From Arthrobacter sp. U41 (GTDB taxonomy: Bacteria > Actinomycetota > Actinomycetes > Actinomycetales > Micrococcaceae): a DNA stretch of 64,000 nucleotides. Below are positions 1 through 8,262 of this stretch, piece after piece. Under the pieces are notes generated by a model that saw only the letters and a program-made list of their open reading frames with translations, ran no database searches and was not told where the DNA came from. The position numbers were made by a program, and so were the translations under genes. The stretch lies in assembly GCF_001750145.1 (NCBI RefSeq), contig NZ_CP015732.1:3348001-3412000 (forward strand). The letters are read 5' to 3'. Each line of letters starts with the position of its first letter. The stretch's first letter is position 1.

Positions 1-108
1 CATGGAGTGCAGCACACCGGGGATTCCGGCGGCCCAGTCCTTCGGACCGCCTCCGACCTCGAGGTTTTTTTCGTCGTTTTCCTCGACCTGGGGATTCTTG
101 CGGGTCAC
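1..108 (-). CDS. FdhF/YdeP-type molybdopterin oxidoreductase, N-terminal fragment
   Basis: Thirty-six codons run off the left edge. The reverse strand opens with a GTG start at 106-108, preceded by an AGGGAAG ribosome site, and reads VTRKNPQVEEN... then GPKDWAAGIPGVLHSM. The KDWAAGIPGV segment is typical of the start of the FdhF/YdeP family (formate-dehydrogenase-alpha-like molybdenum oxidoreductases, some linked to acid or stress tolerance). Only the extreme N terminus is present, so cofactor motifs cannot be checked. The gene is divergent from the TspO-like gene, with about 190 bp between starts that includes a palindrome GGCCTG-TAT-CAGGCC at 179-193. Identification rests on a short motif and is moderate. 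Confidence 0.6.
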   Translation of the reverse strand, partial: MTRKNPQVEENDEKNLEVGGGPKDWAAGIPGVLHSM

Positions 109-295
109 GTGAACTTCCCTTCTGCAACCACCGCCTGTTCAGGCTGGCGCGTCTCTACTACCAAGCACCCTACCTTTTGGCCTGTATCAGGCCTATCAGT
201 TGGCCCGGAGCGCCGCAAGGGATTTGCCGTCGACGGCGGCGCCCGCGTTCCGTAGCATGTGCGGTACGCGGGGCGGCGGGACCAGAGGAGCAGAG

Positions 296-805
296 ATGAA
301 ACTGATGACAGTGGTGTGGACGGCGGGCGCGACCGCCGCAACCGCAGCGGCCGGCGGAATAGCGACGGATCCGGACAGCAGCTGGTACCGGCGGCTGCGC
401 AAACCGGACTGGCAGCCGCCCGCCATCGCCTTTCCCGTGGTCTGGACGGCACTCTATGCCGACCTCGCCGTGAGTCCCGCCGTCGCTGTGGACAGCCAGG
501 ATGCCGGGGAAACGCCCGGCCGCGAAACCCGGCGGCAGGAGATTTCCGCGTACAAAATTGCCCTGGCCGCCAACCTCGTCCTCAACGCGAAGTGGAGTTG
601 GCTTTTTTGGCGCGCCCGCCGGCCGTGGCTGGCCGCGGCGGAGTGCGCGGTGCTGGCGGTGAGCAGCGCCGACCTGGTGCGGCGCACGTACCGCCTGAAC
701 CGCACTGCCGGAGTGTCCCTTGCCCCCTACGCCCTGTGGTGCGGGTTCGCCACCGTCCTGTCGACGGCCATCGCGCGGCTCAATCCCGGAGCGGGAAGGC
801 GGTAG
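296..805 (+). CDS. TspO/MBR-family membrane protein
   Basis: A 169-residue protein of TspO size, hydrophobic and Trp-rich. The segment SWYRRLRKPDWQPPAIAFPVVW matches the characteristic first loop of TspO/MBR proteins (peripheral benzodiazepine receptor family), and the rest forms about five membrane segments with LNAKWSWLFW near the third to fourth helix. The family binds porphyrins and cholesterol-like ligands and is linked to stress and tetrapyrrole homeostasis. The ATG at 296 was chosen over upstream in-frame codons because an AGAGGAG site lies at 284-290 with good spacing. An insert of about 20 polar residues (DSQDAGETPGRETRRQE) lies between two helices and is longer than usual. Promoter not resolved. 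Confidence 0.85.
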   Translation: MKLMTVVWTAGATAATAAAGGIATDPDSSWYRRLRKPDWQPPAIAFPVVWTALYADLAVSPAVAVDSQDAGETPGRETRRQEISAYKIALAANLVLNAKWSWLFWRARRPWLAAAECAVLAVSSADLVRRTYRLNRTAGVSLAPYALWCGFATVLSTAIARLNPGAGRR

Positions 806-814
806 CCCGCCGGC

Positions 815-2587
815 TCAGCGCCCCGCCACGAGGGTGTCGCGGATCTCGCGGCGCAGGACCTTGCCGATGAGGGAGCGGGGGAGCGAATCGAGCACGACCA
901 CCCGGCGCGGCACCTTGTAGGCGGTCAGGTGCTCCCGGGCAAAGGCCAGGAGCGCGTCCGGATCGATAGTGGTGCCCGGGATCGGCACGACGGCGGCGAC
1001 CACGTCTTCGCCCCCGCCCGGGCGGGGCAGCCCGACCACCGAGACTTCCGTGATGCCCGGGAACGTGGCGAGGACGTCCTCCACCTCGCTGGGCGAGACG
1101 TTGAAGCCGCCGGTAATAATCAGTTCCTTGATCCGGTCCCGGATCGTGACGAAGTAGTCATTGTCCACCGAAACGATGTCTCCGGTGCGGAACCAGCCGC
1201 CCTCGAGCAGGGCCTCCTCGGTCTCCTCCGGCCGGTTCCAGTAGCCCGAGAACACCTGCGGGCCGCGGATCAGGAGTTCCCCCTCCTCGCCGGGGCCACG
1301 GTCCAGCGCCACGTTTTTGGGGTCCACCACCCGGATGTCGGTGAGCGGGAAAGGAACTCCCACGGTTCCCGGCTTGCGGGTGGGGCCAAAGGGGTTTCCG
1401 ATCGCGATCGGGGAGGTTTCGGTCAGCCCGTAGCCCTCAATCAGGTAGCCGCCGGTCGCTTTCTCCCAGGTGTCCACCGTCGCCGTCGGCAGGTTCATGG
1501 CACCGGAGATGGAGAAGCGGATGCTTTCCAGCCCGACGCCGCGTTCCGCCGCCGCGGCGGCGATCCGGTCGTAGATCGGCGGCACGGCCGGCAGGAAGGT
1601 CGCCGGTGACTTCTTCAGCGCCTTCAGCACCAGGTCGACGTCGAACTTAGGGAAGAGGACCAGTTTCGCGCCGATGCTCAAGGCGAAGGTCATGCACAGC
1701 GTCAGCCCGTAGGCGTGGAACATCGGCAGCACCGCGTACACCGTTTCCCGGCCGTCCTTGAGCCCCGGCACCCAGGCCCGGCCCTGCGCGGCGTTCGCCC
1801 CCAGGTTGGCGTGGCTGAGCATGGCGGCCTTGGGCAATCCCGTGGTGCCGGACGTGTACTGAAGGACGGCGAGATCCTGGGCCGAAGGGCGCGGATGTTT
1901 CTTCTTCAACTCTCCGGCATCCAGGAGTTCGCGCCACGGCAGCACGGGCCGCAGGGCGGGCGCCGGCCGGCTCTTCGGCTGCGACTTGCCCACCGTCAGG
2001 GCAGCGCGTGCCGTCCGGGCCGCGGCAACCGGAAGCCGCAGCGCCAGCCGCTGCAGCAGCGGCATCGCGGGGATCAGTTCCACCGAGACAATACTGCGGA
2101 GCCCGACGTCGGCCGGTAGCTGGCGGACCCGCTGCACCGATTTGTCCCAGACGATCGCGACGGCGGCCCCGTGGTCCTCGAACTGGTGGCGCAGCTCCCG
2201 GTCCGTGTAAAGGGGATTGTGCTCGACCACGACGGCGCCCAGGCGCAGCACGGCGTGGAAGGCAATGATGTGCTGGGGGCAGTTCGGCATCACCAGGGCG
2301 ACCCTGTCGCCGGCCTTGACGCCCAGTTTCGCCAGGCCGGCGGCCGCCCGGCTGATCAGGGTGCCGAGCTCACGGTAGCTCGTGCGGGCACCGAAGAATT
2401 CCAGGGCGGTCTTCGAGCCGTAGCGGCGCACGGAGCTGTCCATGAGGTCCACGAGCGAACCCTCAGGGAGCACCAGGTCCGCCGGAACACCCGGACCGTA
2501 AAACCGGGTCCACGGGCGGTCGCGCCAGGGCTGCGCCTGCTGTGCCGTGCCCGGGGGCGCCGTCCGCAGGAATTTCTTCTTCATCAT
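815..2587 (-). CDS. long-chain fatty-acid--CoA ligase (AMP-forming)
   Basis: A 590-residue acyl-adenylate-forming enzyme expected to activate fatty acids to acyl-CoA using ATP. The ANL-superfamily motifs appear in order: P-loop YTSGTTGLPKAAMLS near residue 245, YGLTETSP near 390, GWFRTGDI near 468 and a C-terminal PRSLIGKVLRRE whose lysine is the catalytic one. Length fits FadD-type ligases. The start is the first of two ATGs (ATGATG), with AAGGA four bases upstream. It is divergent from the beta-CASP operon, with 222 bp between starts holding a DosR-like box. The acyl chain length preference cannot be read from sequence; FadD is the best description but the paralogue is not assigned. Confidence 0.88.
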   Translation of the reverse strand: MMKKKFLRTAPPGTAQQAQPWRDRPWTRFYGPGVPADLVLPEGSLVDLMDSSVRRYGSKTALEFFGARTSYRELGTLISRAAAGLAKLGVKAGDRVALVMPNCPQHIIAFHAVLRLGAVVVEHNPLYTDRELRHQFEDHGAAVAIVWDKSVQRVRQLPADVGLRSIVSVELIPAMPLLQRLALRLPVAAARTARAALTVGKSQPKSRPAPALRPVLPWRELLDAGELKKKHPRPSAQDLAVLQYTSGTTGLPKAAMLSHANLGANAAQGRAWVPGLKDGRETVYAVLPMFHAYGLTLCMTFALSIGAKLVLFPKFDVDLVLKALKKSPATFLPAVPPIYDRIAAAAAERGVGLESIRFSISGAMNLPTATVDTWEKATGGYLIEGYGLTETSPIAIGNPFGPTRKPGTVGVPFPLTDIRVVDPKNVALDRGPGEEGELLIRGPQVFSGYWNRPEETEEALLEGGWFRTGDIVSVDNDYFVTIRDRIKELIITGGFNVSPSEVEDVLATFPGITEVSVVGLPRPGGGEDVVAAVVPIPGTTIDPDALLAFAREHLTAYKVPRRVVVLDSLPRSLIGKVLRREIRDTLVAGR

Positions 2588-2689
2588 CAGTCCTTGCCAC
2601 TGGATTCCGTCGGGTGTCCGCGGGCCAAAAAGCCTGCCGGGAAAATCCTACCGGTGCCGGGGGACCGGCCCGCGCGGACGCGGAGCGTT

Positions 2690-2704
2690 GTGACCTTTGG
2701 CCCT
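2690..2704. promoter_or_regulatory. DosR/DevR-like box upstream of the beta-CASP operon
   Basis: The 15-mer GTGACCTTTGGCCCT matches the mycobacterial DosR half-site arrangement GGGACTTNNGGCCCT at most positions. It sits about 105 bp before the ATG at 2810 and about 100 bp from the divergent ligase start. A second, better match lies at 7188-7202. No DosR homologue is visible in this window, so binding is inferred only from the match and the stress-type genes it serves. Confidence 0.4.
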
Positions 2705-2809
2705 AGGGGCGGGTGCGGCGCGGGCGGAAGCTGGGGATACATCGCCTCACCGGGTCAGCCCTGCCCCTTCGCGTCGATGCAGGTCATGCCATGCGGGAAC
2801 GGGAGCACC

Positions 2810-4192
2810 ATGAAGCACCAGCAGCCCACCCTCCGTTTCCTCGGAGCAACCGACACCGTCACCGGCTCCAGGTATTTGCTCGAGGCCGGCGGCAAACGGG
2901 TGCTGGTCGACTGCGGGCTGTTCCAGGGCTACAAACGCAGCCGTGAACGCAACCGCGTGCCTTTCCCGGTGCGGCCGTCCTCGATCGACGCCGTGGTCCT
3001 GACCCACGCGCACCTGGACCACACCGGCTACGTTCCCGCCCTGGTGCGGGACGGCTTCACCGGTCCGGTCATCGCCACCGACGGCACCACGGACCTGTGC
3101 AAGCTGATCCTGCCCGACAGCGGCTACCTGCAGGAGGAGGAGGCCCGCTACGCCACCCACCGGCGATCATCCAGTCACAGTCCGGCGCTGCCGCTCTACA
3201 CCGCGGCGGAGGCGGTCAAGTCCCTCAACAGCTTCAAAATCCACGGTTTCGACGATCCCCTGGACCTTGGCGGGGGGATGGAAATGACGTTCCTGCCCGC
3301 CGGCCACATCCTGGGCGCCGCCCAGGTCCATGTGCGGATCGGCTCCCGTTCGGTGCACTTCACCGGGGACCTGGGCCGGACGGACGATCCGCTGATGTAC
3401 CCGCCCCGTCCGCTGGTGGCGTCCGACATCCTGGTCACGGAATCGACCTACGGGAACCGGATCCACTCCACCGTGGATCCCGAAAAGCAACTGGCGGATA
3501 TCGTCAACCGGGTCGCGAAGCGCGGCGGCGTCGTGCTCTTCGCCGCGTTCGCCGTCGGCCGGGCCGAAACCCTGATGCTGTACCTGTCCCGCCTGCGCAG
3601 CAAGAACCTGATCCCGGACATCCCGGTGTACCTCAACAGCCCGATGGCCATAGATGCATCCGACATGTACCAGCGGCACCCCGAGGAACACCGGCTCAAG
3701 GAGCAGGAGTACCTGAACATGTACAAAGTGGCAAAACTCACCCGATCCGTTGACGAATCCAAGCTGCTGAATCTCCGCGGCGGTCCGATGATCATCATCT
3801 CCGCCAGCGGAATGCTCACCGGCGGAAGGATCCTGCACCACCTGGCCGCCTACGGGCCGGATCCGAAGAACGCCGTGATACTCAGCGGCTACCAGGCCGG
3901 CGGCACCCGGGGCGCCACCCTGGCGGCCGGCGATCGCGAGCTCCGGATCTACGGCGAAGACGTCAAGGTCCGGGCCGAGGTGATCCAGATGGAAAGCCTG
4001 TCGGCGCATGCGGACGCCGACGGAATCATCGCCTGGATGAGAACCGCGCAACGGGAACCCCGGATGACCTACATCACGCACGGCGAACCCGACGCGTCGG
4101 ATGCCCTGCGCATCAGGATCAAGCGTGAGCTCGGCTGGCGCGCGCGGGTTCCCGAACATCTTGAACAGATCTCTATTGAGGAGCCCCGATGA
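2810..4192 (+). CDS. beta-CASP metallo-beta-lactamase-fold RNase/exonuclease
   Basis: A 460-residue protein of the MBL-fold beta-CASP group (CPSF73/Ysh1-like RNA-processing nucleases). Visible zinc motifs are THAHLDHTG near residue 68, GHILGAAQV near 168, FTGDLGRTDDPL near 184 and SLSAHADADGI near 400. The beta-CASP region contains SASGMLTGGR, and a C-terminal RMMBL-type segment ends with THGEPDASDALR. All zinc ligands seem present, so it should be an active endo- or exoribonuclease in the cytoplasm. The ATG at 2810 has GGGAG five bases upstream; an in-frame ATG 36 bases earlier has no such site. Its stop overlaps the next start as ATGA, so it is co-transcribed and probably translationally coupled with the esterase-family gene. 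Confidence 0.88.
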   Translation: MKHQQPTLRFLGATDTVTGSRYLLEAGGKRVLVDCGLFQGYKRSRERNRVPFPVRPSSIDAVVLTHAHLDHTGYVPALVRDGFTGPVIATDGTTDLCKLILPDSGYLQEEEARYATHRRSSSHSPALPLYTAAEAVKSLNSFKIHGFDDPLDLGGGMEMTFLPAGHILGAAQVHVRIGSRSVHFTGDLGRTDDPLMYPPRPLVASDILVTESTYGNRIHSTVDPEKQLADIVNRVAKRGGVVLFAAFAVGRAETLMLYLSRLRSKNLIPDIPVYLNSPMAIDASDMYQRHPEEHRLKEQEYLNMYKVAKLTRSVDESKLLNLRGGPMIIISASGMLTGGRILHHLAAYGPDPKNAVILSGYQAGGTRGATLAAGDRELRIYGEDVKVRAEVIQMESLSAHADADGIIAWMRTAQREPRMTYITHGEPDASDALRIRIKRELGWRARVPEHLEQISIEEPR

Positions 4193-5502
4193 CTTCCGGT
4201 GTCGCCAAATCCTCCGTCCTGGCCGAAATCCACTCACTGGCCCGGCCGCTGAAGACTGACCGGGACCTCAACGGGCTGGTCCGCCGCGCGGCGGACTGCC
4301 GCTTCGTCGCGATCGGCGAAGCCTCCCACGGCACCCACGAGTTCTACACCTGGCGGGACACCCTCAGCAGGCGCCTGATCGAAGAGGAAGGCTACAACTG
4401 GATCGGGGTGGAGGGCGACTGGCCCGATTGCTGGCGGATCAACCGCTGGGTGCGGGGCGAAGCCGGGCAGGACCAGGGCGTCCACGCGCTGCTCGGCGGT
4501 TTTGAACGCTGGCCCACGTGGATGTGGGCGAACGAGGAAATTGCCGCGTTCCTGGACTGGCTCCGCGGCTGGAATCTCAGCCGGCCGATCAGCCAGCGGG
4601 TCGGTTTCTATGGGCTGGACGTGTACTCGCTGTGGGATTCGCTCCGGGAGATCATCGGCTGGCTCGAGGACAACGTTCCAGACGCCGTCCCGGCCGCCAT
4701 GCGCGCCTGGCAGTGCTTCCTGCCGCACCACGAGGACCCGCACAAGTACGCCTGGAGCACGCGGCTGGTCCCGCAGTCCTGCGAGGCTGACGTCATTGCA
4801 CTCCTCACCGAGGTCAGGAACCGGGTGTCCAGCCCGGGAGACCACGGCGAGGGCGCCTTCGACGCGGTGCAGAACGCCGAGGTGGCAGCGAACGCCGAGC
4901 ACTACTACCGCATCATGGTCCGTGGCGACCGCCAGTCCTGGAACATCCGGGACCACCACATGGCCGACACCATCGACCGGCTCAGCAAGCACCTGGGCCC
5001 CGGATCCAAAGGCCTCATCTGGGAGCACAACACCCATGTGGGGGACGCCCGGGCGACCGACATGGCCCAGGACGGACTCGTCAACGTGGGCCAGCTCCTG
5101 CGCGAAAGGCATGCCGCGGACGGTGTGATGCTGGTGGGTCTCGCCTCCCACCGCGGCGAGGTGATCGCCGCGGACGCCTGGGGGAACCCGGAGCGGATCC
5201 TGCCGGTTCCGCCGGCGCGCCCGGGAAGCCACGAGGACTTCCTGCACGAGGCCCTGGGGGTGCCGTCGGTGCTGGAGTTCGGCGAGGACAGGTCCGGTCC
5301 GTGGCTATCCACCTGGCTTGGCCACCGGGCGATCGGTGTCGTCTACCACCCGGAGCGCGAGCTCGGCAACTACGTCCCGACCCGGATGGGCGAGCGCTAC
5401 GACGCGCTGATCTGGTTCGAGCACACGGCAGCGCTGCGCCCGGTCCATCATGAAGGACCGCCCCGGGAGCCGGAATTCGAGACCGAACCGACCGGCTTCT
5501 AG
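4189..5502 (+). CDS. erythromycin esterase family protein
   Basis: A 437-residue member of the erythromycin-esterase (EreA/EreB-like) superfamily. Diagnostic segments are IGEASHGTHEFYTWRD near residue 42, VEGDWPDCWRINRW near 70 and WEHNTHVGDARATDM near 270, carrying the conserved His and Glu residues. Most chromosomal members have no proven macrolide activity; in Mycobacterium tuberculosis a related domain occurs in a DosR-regulon protein (Rv2030c). It overlaps the upstream beta-CASP gene by four bases, so the two form one operon behind the DosR-like box. The stop codon forms a CTAG shared with the stop of the convergent gene at 5499. The substrate is unknown; antibiotic resistance should not be assumed. 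Confidence 0.85.
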   Translation: MTSGVAKSSVLAEIHSLARPLKTDRDLNGLVRRAADCRFVAIGEASHGTHEFYTWRDTLSRRLIEEEGYNWIGVEGDWPDCWRINRWVRGEAGQDQGVHALLGGFERWPTWMWANEEIAAFLDWLRGWNLSRPISQRVGFYGLDVYSLWDSLREIIGWLEDNVPDAVPAAMRAWQCFLPHHEDPHKYAWSTRLVPQSCEADVIALLTEVRNRVSSPGDHGEGAFDAVQNAEVAANAEHYYRIMVRGDRQSWNIRDHHMADTIDRLSKHLGPGSKGLIWEHNTHVGDARATDMAQDGLVNVGQLLRERHAADGVMLVGLASHRGEVIAADAWGNPERILPVPPARPGSHEDFLHEALGVPSVLEFGEDRSGPWLSTWLGHRAIGVVYHPERELGNYVPTRMGERYDALIWFEHTAALRPVHHEGPPREPEFETEPTGF

Positions 5503-6164
5503 TCCGCTGTCCCCGCAGGGACGCCGGCCGGCCGCACGTGCAGCAGGCGGGCCATCACCAGGCCGCTGATCAGGGCGGCGGTGGCAGCCATGAGGATCCC
5601 GGCGCCCGTCCCGATGCCGAGCGCCACCGCCGGGGGCTGGCCGGCTTCCCAGAGCGGCGGTGCCACTGCGAAAAAGACCGCAAGTCCGCCGCACCAGGCG
5701 GCGGCGCTGCCGGGGATCCACCAGCCGCTGCGGGGGATGTGCCGCCGCAGTTCCGGCCATTGTGCGAGGCCCAGCGAACAGAGCAGGAGCAGCGCGGCGG
5801 CTACGCCGGCCAGGAACTGGACGGCGGCCGGCCACGCAAGCCACACCTCGGCGTACTGTCCGGCGGACATCCCGATCAGCCAGGCGACGGGCGCCGCCAC
5901 GGCCGTCCGGACCGTCCAGCCCGGAACCGAGAGGCCCGGCAGGCGGCGTTTCAGCACCCGTGCCTGCGCGAAACCCAGGACAGCGCCCTCCACCACTCCC
6001 GCGGCGCCCAGTGACACCAGCGACAGCTCGGGATGGGGCAGCGCCACGGCCACCCCGACGGCGGCCGGAGCAAGGAATCCGATACTTTCCGCCAGCGTCA
6101 CCAACAGCCACCAGCGCAGCAGGAAGCCGGTGCGGTGGATTCCGGGCGCCTGCTGTTCAGGCAC
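5499..6164 (-). CDS. hypothetical multi-pass membrane protein
   Basis: A 221-residue protein not assigned to a named family. It has about six hydrophobic segments, the first beginning near residue 15 (LLRWWLLVTLAESIGFLAP) and the last near residues 185-205 (GIGTGAGILMAATAALI), with short Arg-rich loops such as RVLKRRLPG that suggest positive-inside orientation. Its ATG lies inside the end of the upstream toroid gene (8-bp overlap), so the pair is an operon. A membrane anchor or transport role is possible but nothing in the sequence defines a substrate. Confidence 0.7.
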   Translation of the reverse strand: MPEQQAPGIHRTGFLLRWWLLVTLAESIGFLAPAAVGVAVALPHPELSLVSLGAAGVVEGAVLGFAQARVLKRRLPGLSVPGWTVRTAVAAPVAWLIGMSAGQYAEVWLAWPAAVQFLAGVAAALLLLCSLGLAQWPELRRHIPRSGWWIPGSAAAWCGGLAVFFAVAPPLWEAGQPPAVALGIGTGAGILMAATAALISGLVMARLLHVRPAGVPAGTAD

Positions 6165-7152
6165 GGGACCGCGCGACGCCGGCAGGCGGGGTGGTTCCGG
6201 CAGCCGGCAGCCCTGGACCGGCGGCGAGGATCCGCACCGCGCTGAGAGTCACGAATTCGTTCGGCCCGGTCCTGCCCCAGTCCGTCACGTCGCTCTGGCT
6301 CTTGGCCCCCGGCGGGTACCACCAGGCACCCTCGACCGGCCAGCGTCCGTCCGGCAGCATCTTGCCCCGCAGCAGCCCGGCGGCTTCACCGGCCCGGGGA
6401 TCTGCGGTCAGCCCCATCCGGGACAGGAGCAGCAGGGCCGGAAGGATGCCGTAGTGCCAGAACTCCGGATACCGGAGCTTGAGCCAGCGAGGGTCGATCG
6501 GACGCCCCGTCGAGGAGGATTTGAAGAGCCGGTGTGCCAGCAGGAGCTCTGCCGCCCGTTCCGCGGCGGCCCGGGCCGCGGGATCGCCGCCGGCCATCCA
6601 GTACGCGTGGAGTCCCTTGGCCGCGGGCAGCGTCTCATGGAAGGAGGACCGGCGGCCGCTCGCCTCGACGTCGCAGTTCCAGCCGCCGTCGGGCCACTGC
6701 CAGCGGACCAAGTCACGGGCCAGTTGGGACACCCGGGGATCTGCTGCCATCCCCAGCCGGCTGCAAACGTACAGGGCGTTGCCTTCCTGCGATGCGCAGC
6801 GGCGGGTGAGTCCGCCGATGCTGCGGATCTGGCTCCGGTGCTGGTCGCTGTGCAGCCATTCGAGCACCGTATCGGCGGCTCCCGGCAGGGACGGGGCGTC
6901 CGCTGCCGTCACGCCGAGGTCAACGAGCGAGACGAGCCGCCAGTGCGCACCGGTCCATTTCCGGTACGGGTGAACACCGAAGCTGCCGTCGGCCTGTTGG
7001 CCGGACAGCAGCGAGGAGACGATCCTCCCGTTAGCAACGGAGCCTTCGGACCAGGGAATGCCGAGGAATTCCAGCTGCGCCGCGCGGCGCACGGCAGGTT
7101 CCTCGGACGCCGCCAGCCATGCAATGGCGGGCAGCAACGCGTCCTGCTCCAT
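6157..7152 (-). CDS. alpha/alpha-toroid repeat protein (prenyltransferase/squalene-cyclase-like fold)
   Basis: A 331-residue cytoplasmic-looking protein, no signal peptide. It contains QW-like repeats, QQADGSFG near residue 52 and QWPDGGWNCD near 190, of the kind found in the alpha/alpha-toroid of squalene cyclases and prenyltransferase beta subunits. The cyclase DxDD motif is absent, so it is probably not a terpene cyclase. The start is supported by a leaderless arrangement: -10 TAGCGT at 7159-7164, six bases, then ATG at 7152. The DosR-like box at 7188-7202 is centred about 43 bp upstream of that predicted transcription start, an activator position. Function unknown; co-transcribed with the membrane protein behind it. 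Confidence 0.75.
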   Translation of the reverse strand: MEQDALLPAIAWLAASEEPAVRRAAQLEFLGIPWSEGSVANGRIVSSLLSGQQADGSFGVHPYRKWTGAHWRLVSLVDLGVTAADAPSLPGAADTVLEWLHSDQHRSQIRSIGGLTRRCASQEGNALYVCSRLGMAADPRVSQLARDLVRWQWPDGGWNCDVEASGRRSSFHETLPAAKGLHAYWMAGGDPAARAAAERAAELLLAHRLFKSSSTGRPIDPRWLKLRYPEFWHYGILPALLLLSRMGLTADPRAGEAAGLLRGKMLPDGRWPVEGAWWYPPGAKSQSDVTDWGRTGPNEFVTLSAVRILAAGPGLPAAGTTPPAGVARSRA

Positions 7153-7187
7153 GGCTCGACGCTACGCGCGGGGGCACAGGGCAGTGA

Positions 7188-7202
7188 GGGGCTTAAGGCC
7201 CT
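7188..7202. promoter_or_regulatory. DosR/DevR-like box between toroid operon and universal stress gene
   Basis: GGGGCTTAAGGCCCT differs at one defined position from GGGACTTNNGGCCCT and is a near-palindrome (AGGGGCTTAAGGCCCT). It is centred about 43 bp upstream of the predicted leaderless start of the reverse-strand toroid gene and about 119 bp before the forward universal stress gene, so it could serve both. Universal stress genes are classic DosR targets in mycobacteria. Confidence 0.5.
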
Positions 7203-7313
7203 AACCGGTACCAGCCCCGGCGCGCACACTGAAGAGTCAGCGGACTCGTGGCGCTGCCGCCCGGTTCATGCGATGCAGAAATGACCGCGCCATGGAAAAG
7301 AGCAGGATTCAGA

Positions 7314-8183
7314 ATGAATAAACCAATTGTCGTCGGTATCAACGGATCAGACGGAAGCGAGGCCGCACTGGCCTGGGCGACTGAACGGGCGGCGCGGGAC
7401 AAGCTTCCGGTAACCGTCATTCACGCCGTGGACGACCGCTGGATGTCTCCGGATTTCGAGTACCACGATCTCATCAGGCAGTCGGCCATGGAACTGCTCC
7501 AGAAGGCACAGGCCAGCGCCGCCGAGCAGGCCCCCGGCGTGAAGGTGGATATCCAGCTCCGTCACGGCAGCATCGGTTCGGTTCTGCGGGAGGTGTCCAA
7601 GGAAGCATCCATGGTGGTTGTCGGCGAGCATGACAAGCACTGGTTGGACGGCGGTCCGATGACGGACCGGGCCCTGCAGGTCGTCTCCGCCGCGGAAATT
7701 GCCGCAGCCGTGATTCCGGTCAAGCGCGGGTCCGGGAACAGCGGCGTCGTGGTCGGTGTGGACGGCTCGGAAGAGTCCCTGCAGGCCGTTAATATTGCCG
7801 CTGCGGAAGCAGACCGGGGCGGCGACGAGTTGACCGTGGTGCTCGCCTTCCGCCGGCCGGCCCGCTGGATCGAAAACCAGTTGCCGAAAAGCGGGCTGGC
7901 GGAATCGATCCTCGAGGAGGACCGGATTGTCCTGGCTGAGTCGGTGGCCGGGCTGGCTGACAAATACCCGGACCTCGTCGTCCACAAGCGGCTGGAGACC
8001 GACACCGACCCTGCCAAGGCTCTGGTCGAAGCCGCCAAGGACGCCCGGCTCCTCGTAATCGGCAGCCGCGGCCGTGGCGGGTTCTCCAGGATGGTCCTCG
8101 GCTCCACGGCCCACGCCGTCCTGCTGCACCTGCCCTGCCCGACCATCGTCACCCGGCTGCACAAGGTCAAGCACGAGGACTGA
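7314..8183 (+). CDS. universal stress protein, tandem UspA domains
   Basis: A 289-residue protein with two UspA domains, about residues 1-140 and 147-285. The first starts KPIVVGINGSDGSEAALAWA and the second VVVGVDGSEESLQAVNIA. The second ends IGSRGRGGFSRMVLGSTAHA, matching the ATP-binding G-2x-G-9x-G(S/T) motif; the corresponding first-domain stretch (VGEHDKHWLDGG) lacks it, so only the second half is likely to bind ATP. This asymmetric tandem form is common in actinobacteria. The ATG at 7314 has AGGA six bases upstream. It is monocistronic, ended by a strong hairpin, and follows a DosR-like box. Confidence 0.92.
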   Translation: MNKPIVVGINGSDGSEAALAWATERAARDKLPVTVIHAVDDRWMSPDFEYHDLIRQSAMELLQKAQASAAEQAPGVKVDIQLRHGSIGSVLREVSKEASMVVVGEHDKHWLDGGPMTDRALQVVSAAEIAAAVIPVKRGSGNSGVVVGVDGSEESLQAVNIAAAEADRGGDELTVVLAFRRPARWIENQLPKSGLAESILEEDRIVLAESVAGLADKYPDLVVHKRLETDTDPAKALVEAAKDARLLVIGSRGRGGFSRMVLGSTAHAVLLHLPCPTIVTRLHKVKHED

Positions 8184-8208
8184 GCGCCGGAACAGCAGAC
8201 ATGAGGAA

Positions 8209-8230
8209 AGCCCCCTCGATTGAGGGGGCT
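8209..8230. terminator. bidirectional intrinsic terminator
   Basis: Perfect 9-bp stem AGCCCCCTC / GAGGGGGCT with a GATT loop, followed by CTCCTTGT. It lies between the converging universal stress gene and genM and can serve both strands. Confidence 0.8.
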
Positions 8231-8262
8231 CTCCTTGTCATTGGTGGATCTGGCGCTGCGGC

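Noticed and set aside
160..193. ACCTTTTGGCC near TspO as a DosR box
   Set aside because: One extra base in the spacer and poor outer bases; only the GGCCTG palindrome is solid.
2171..2809. Long in-frame extension upstream of the beta-CASP gene
   Set aside because: It runs antisense through the acyl-CoA ligase start and has no family similarity; ATG 2810 has a good ribosome site and the family N terminus.
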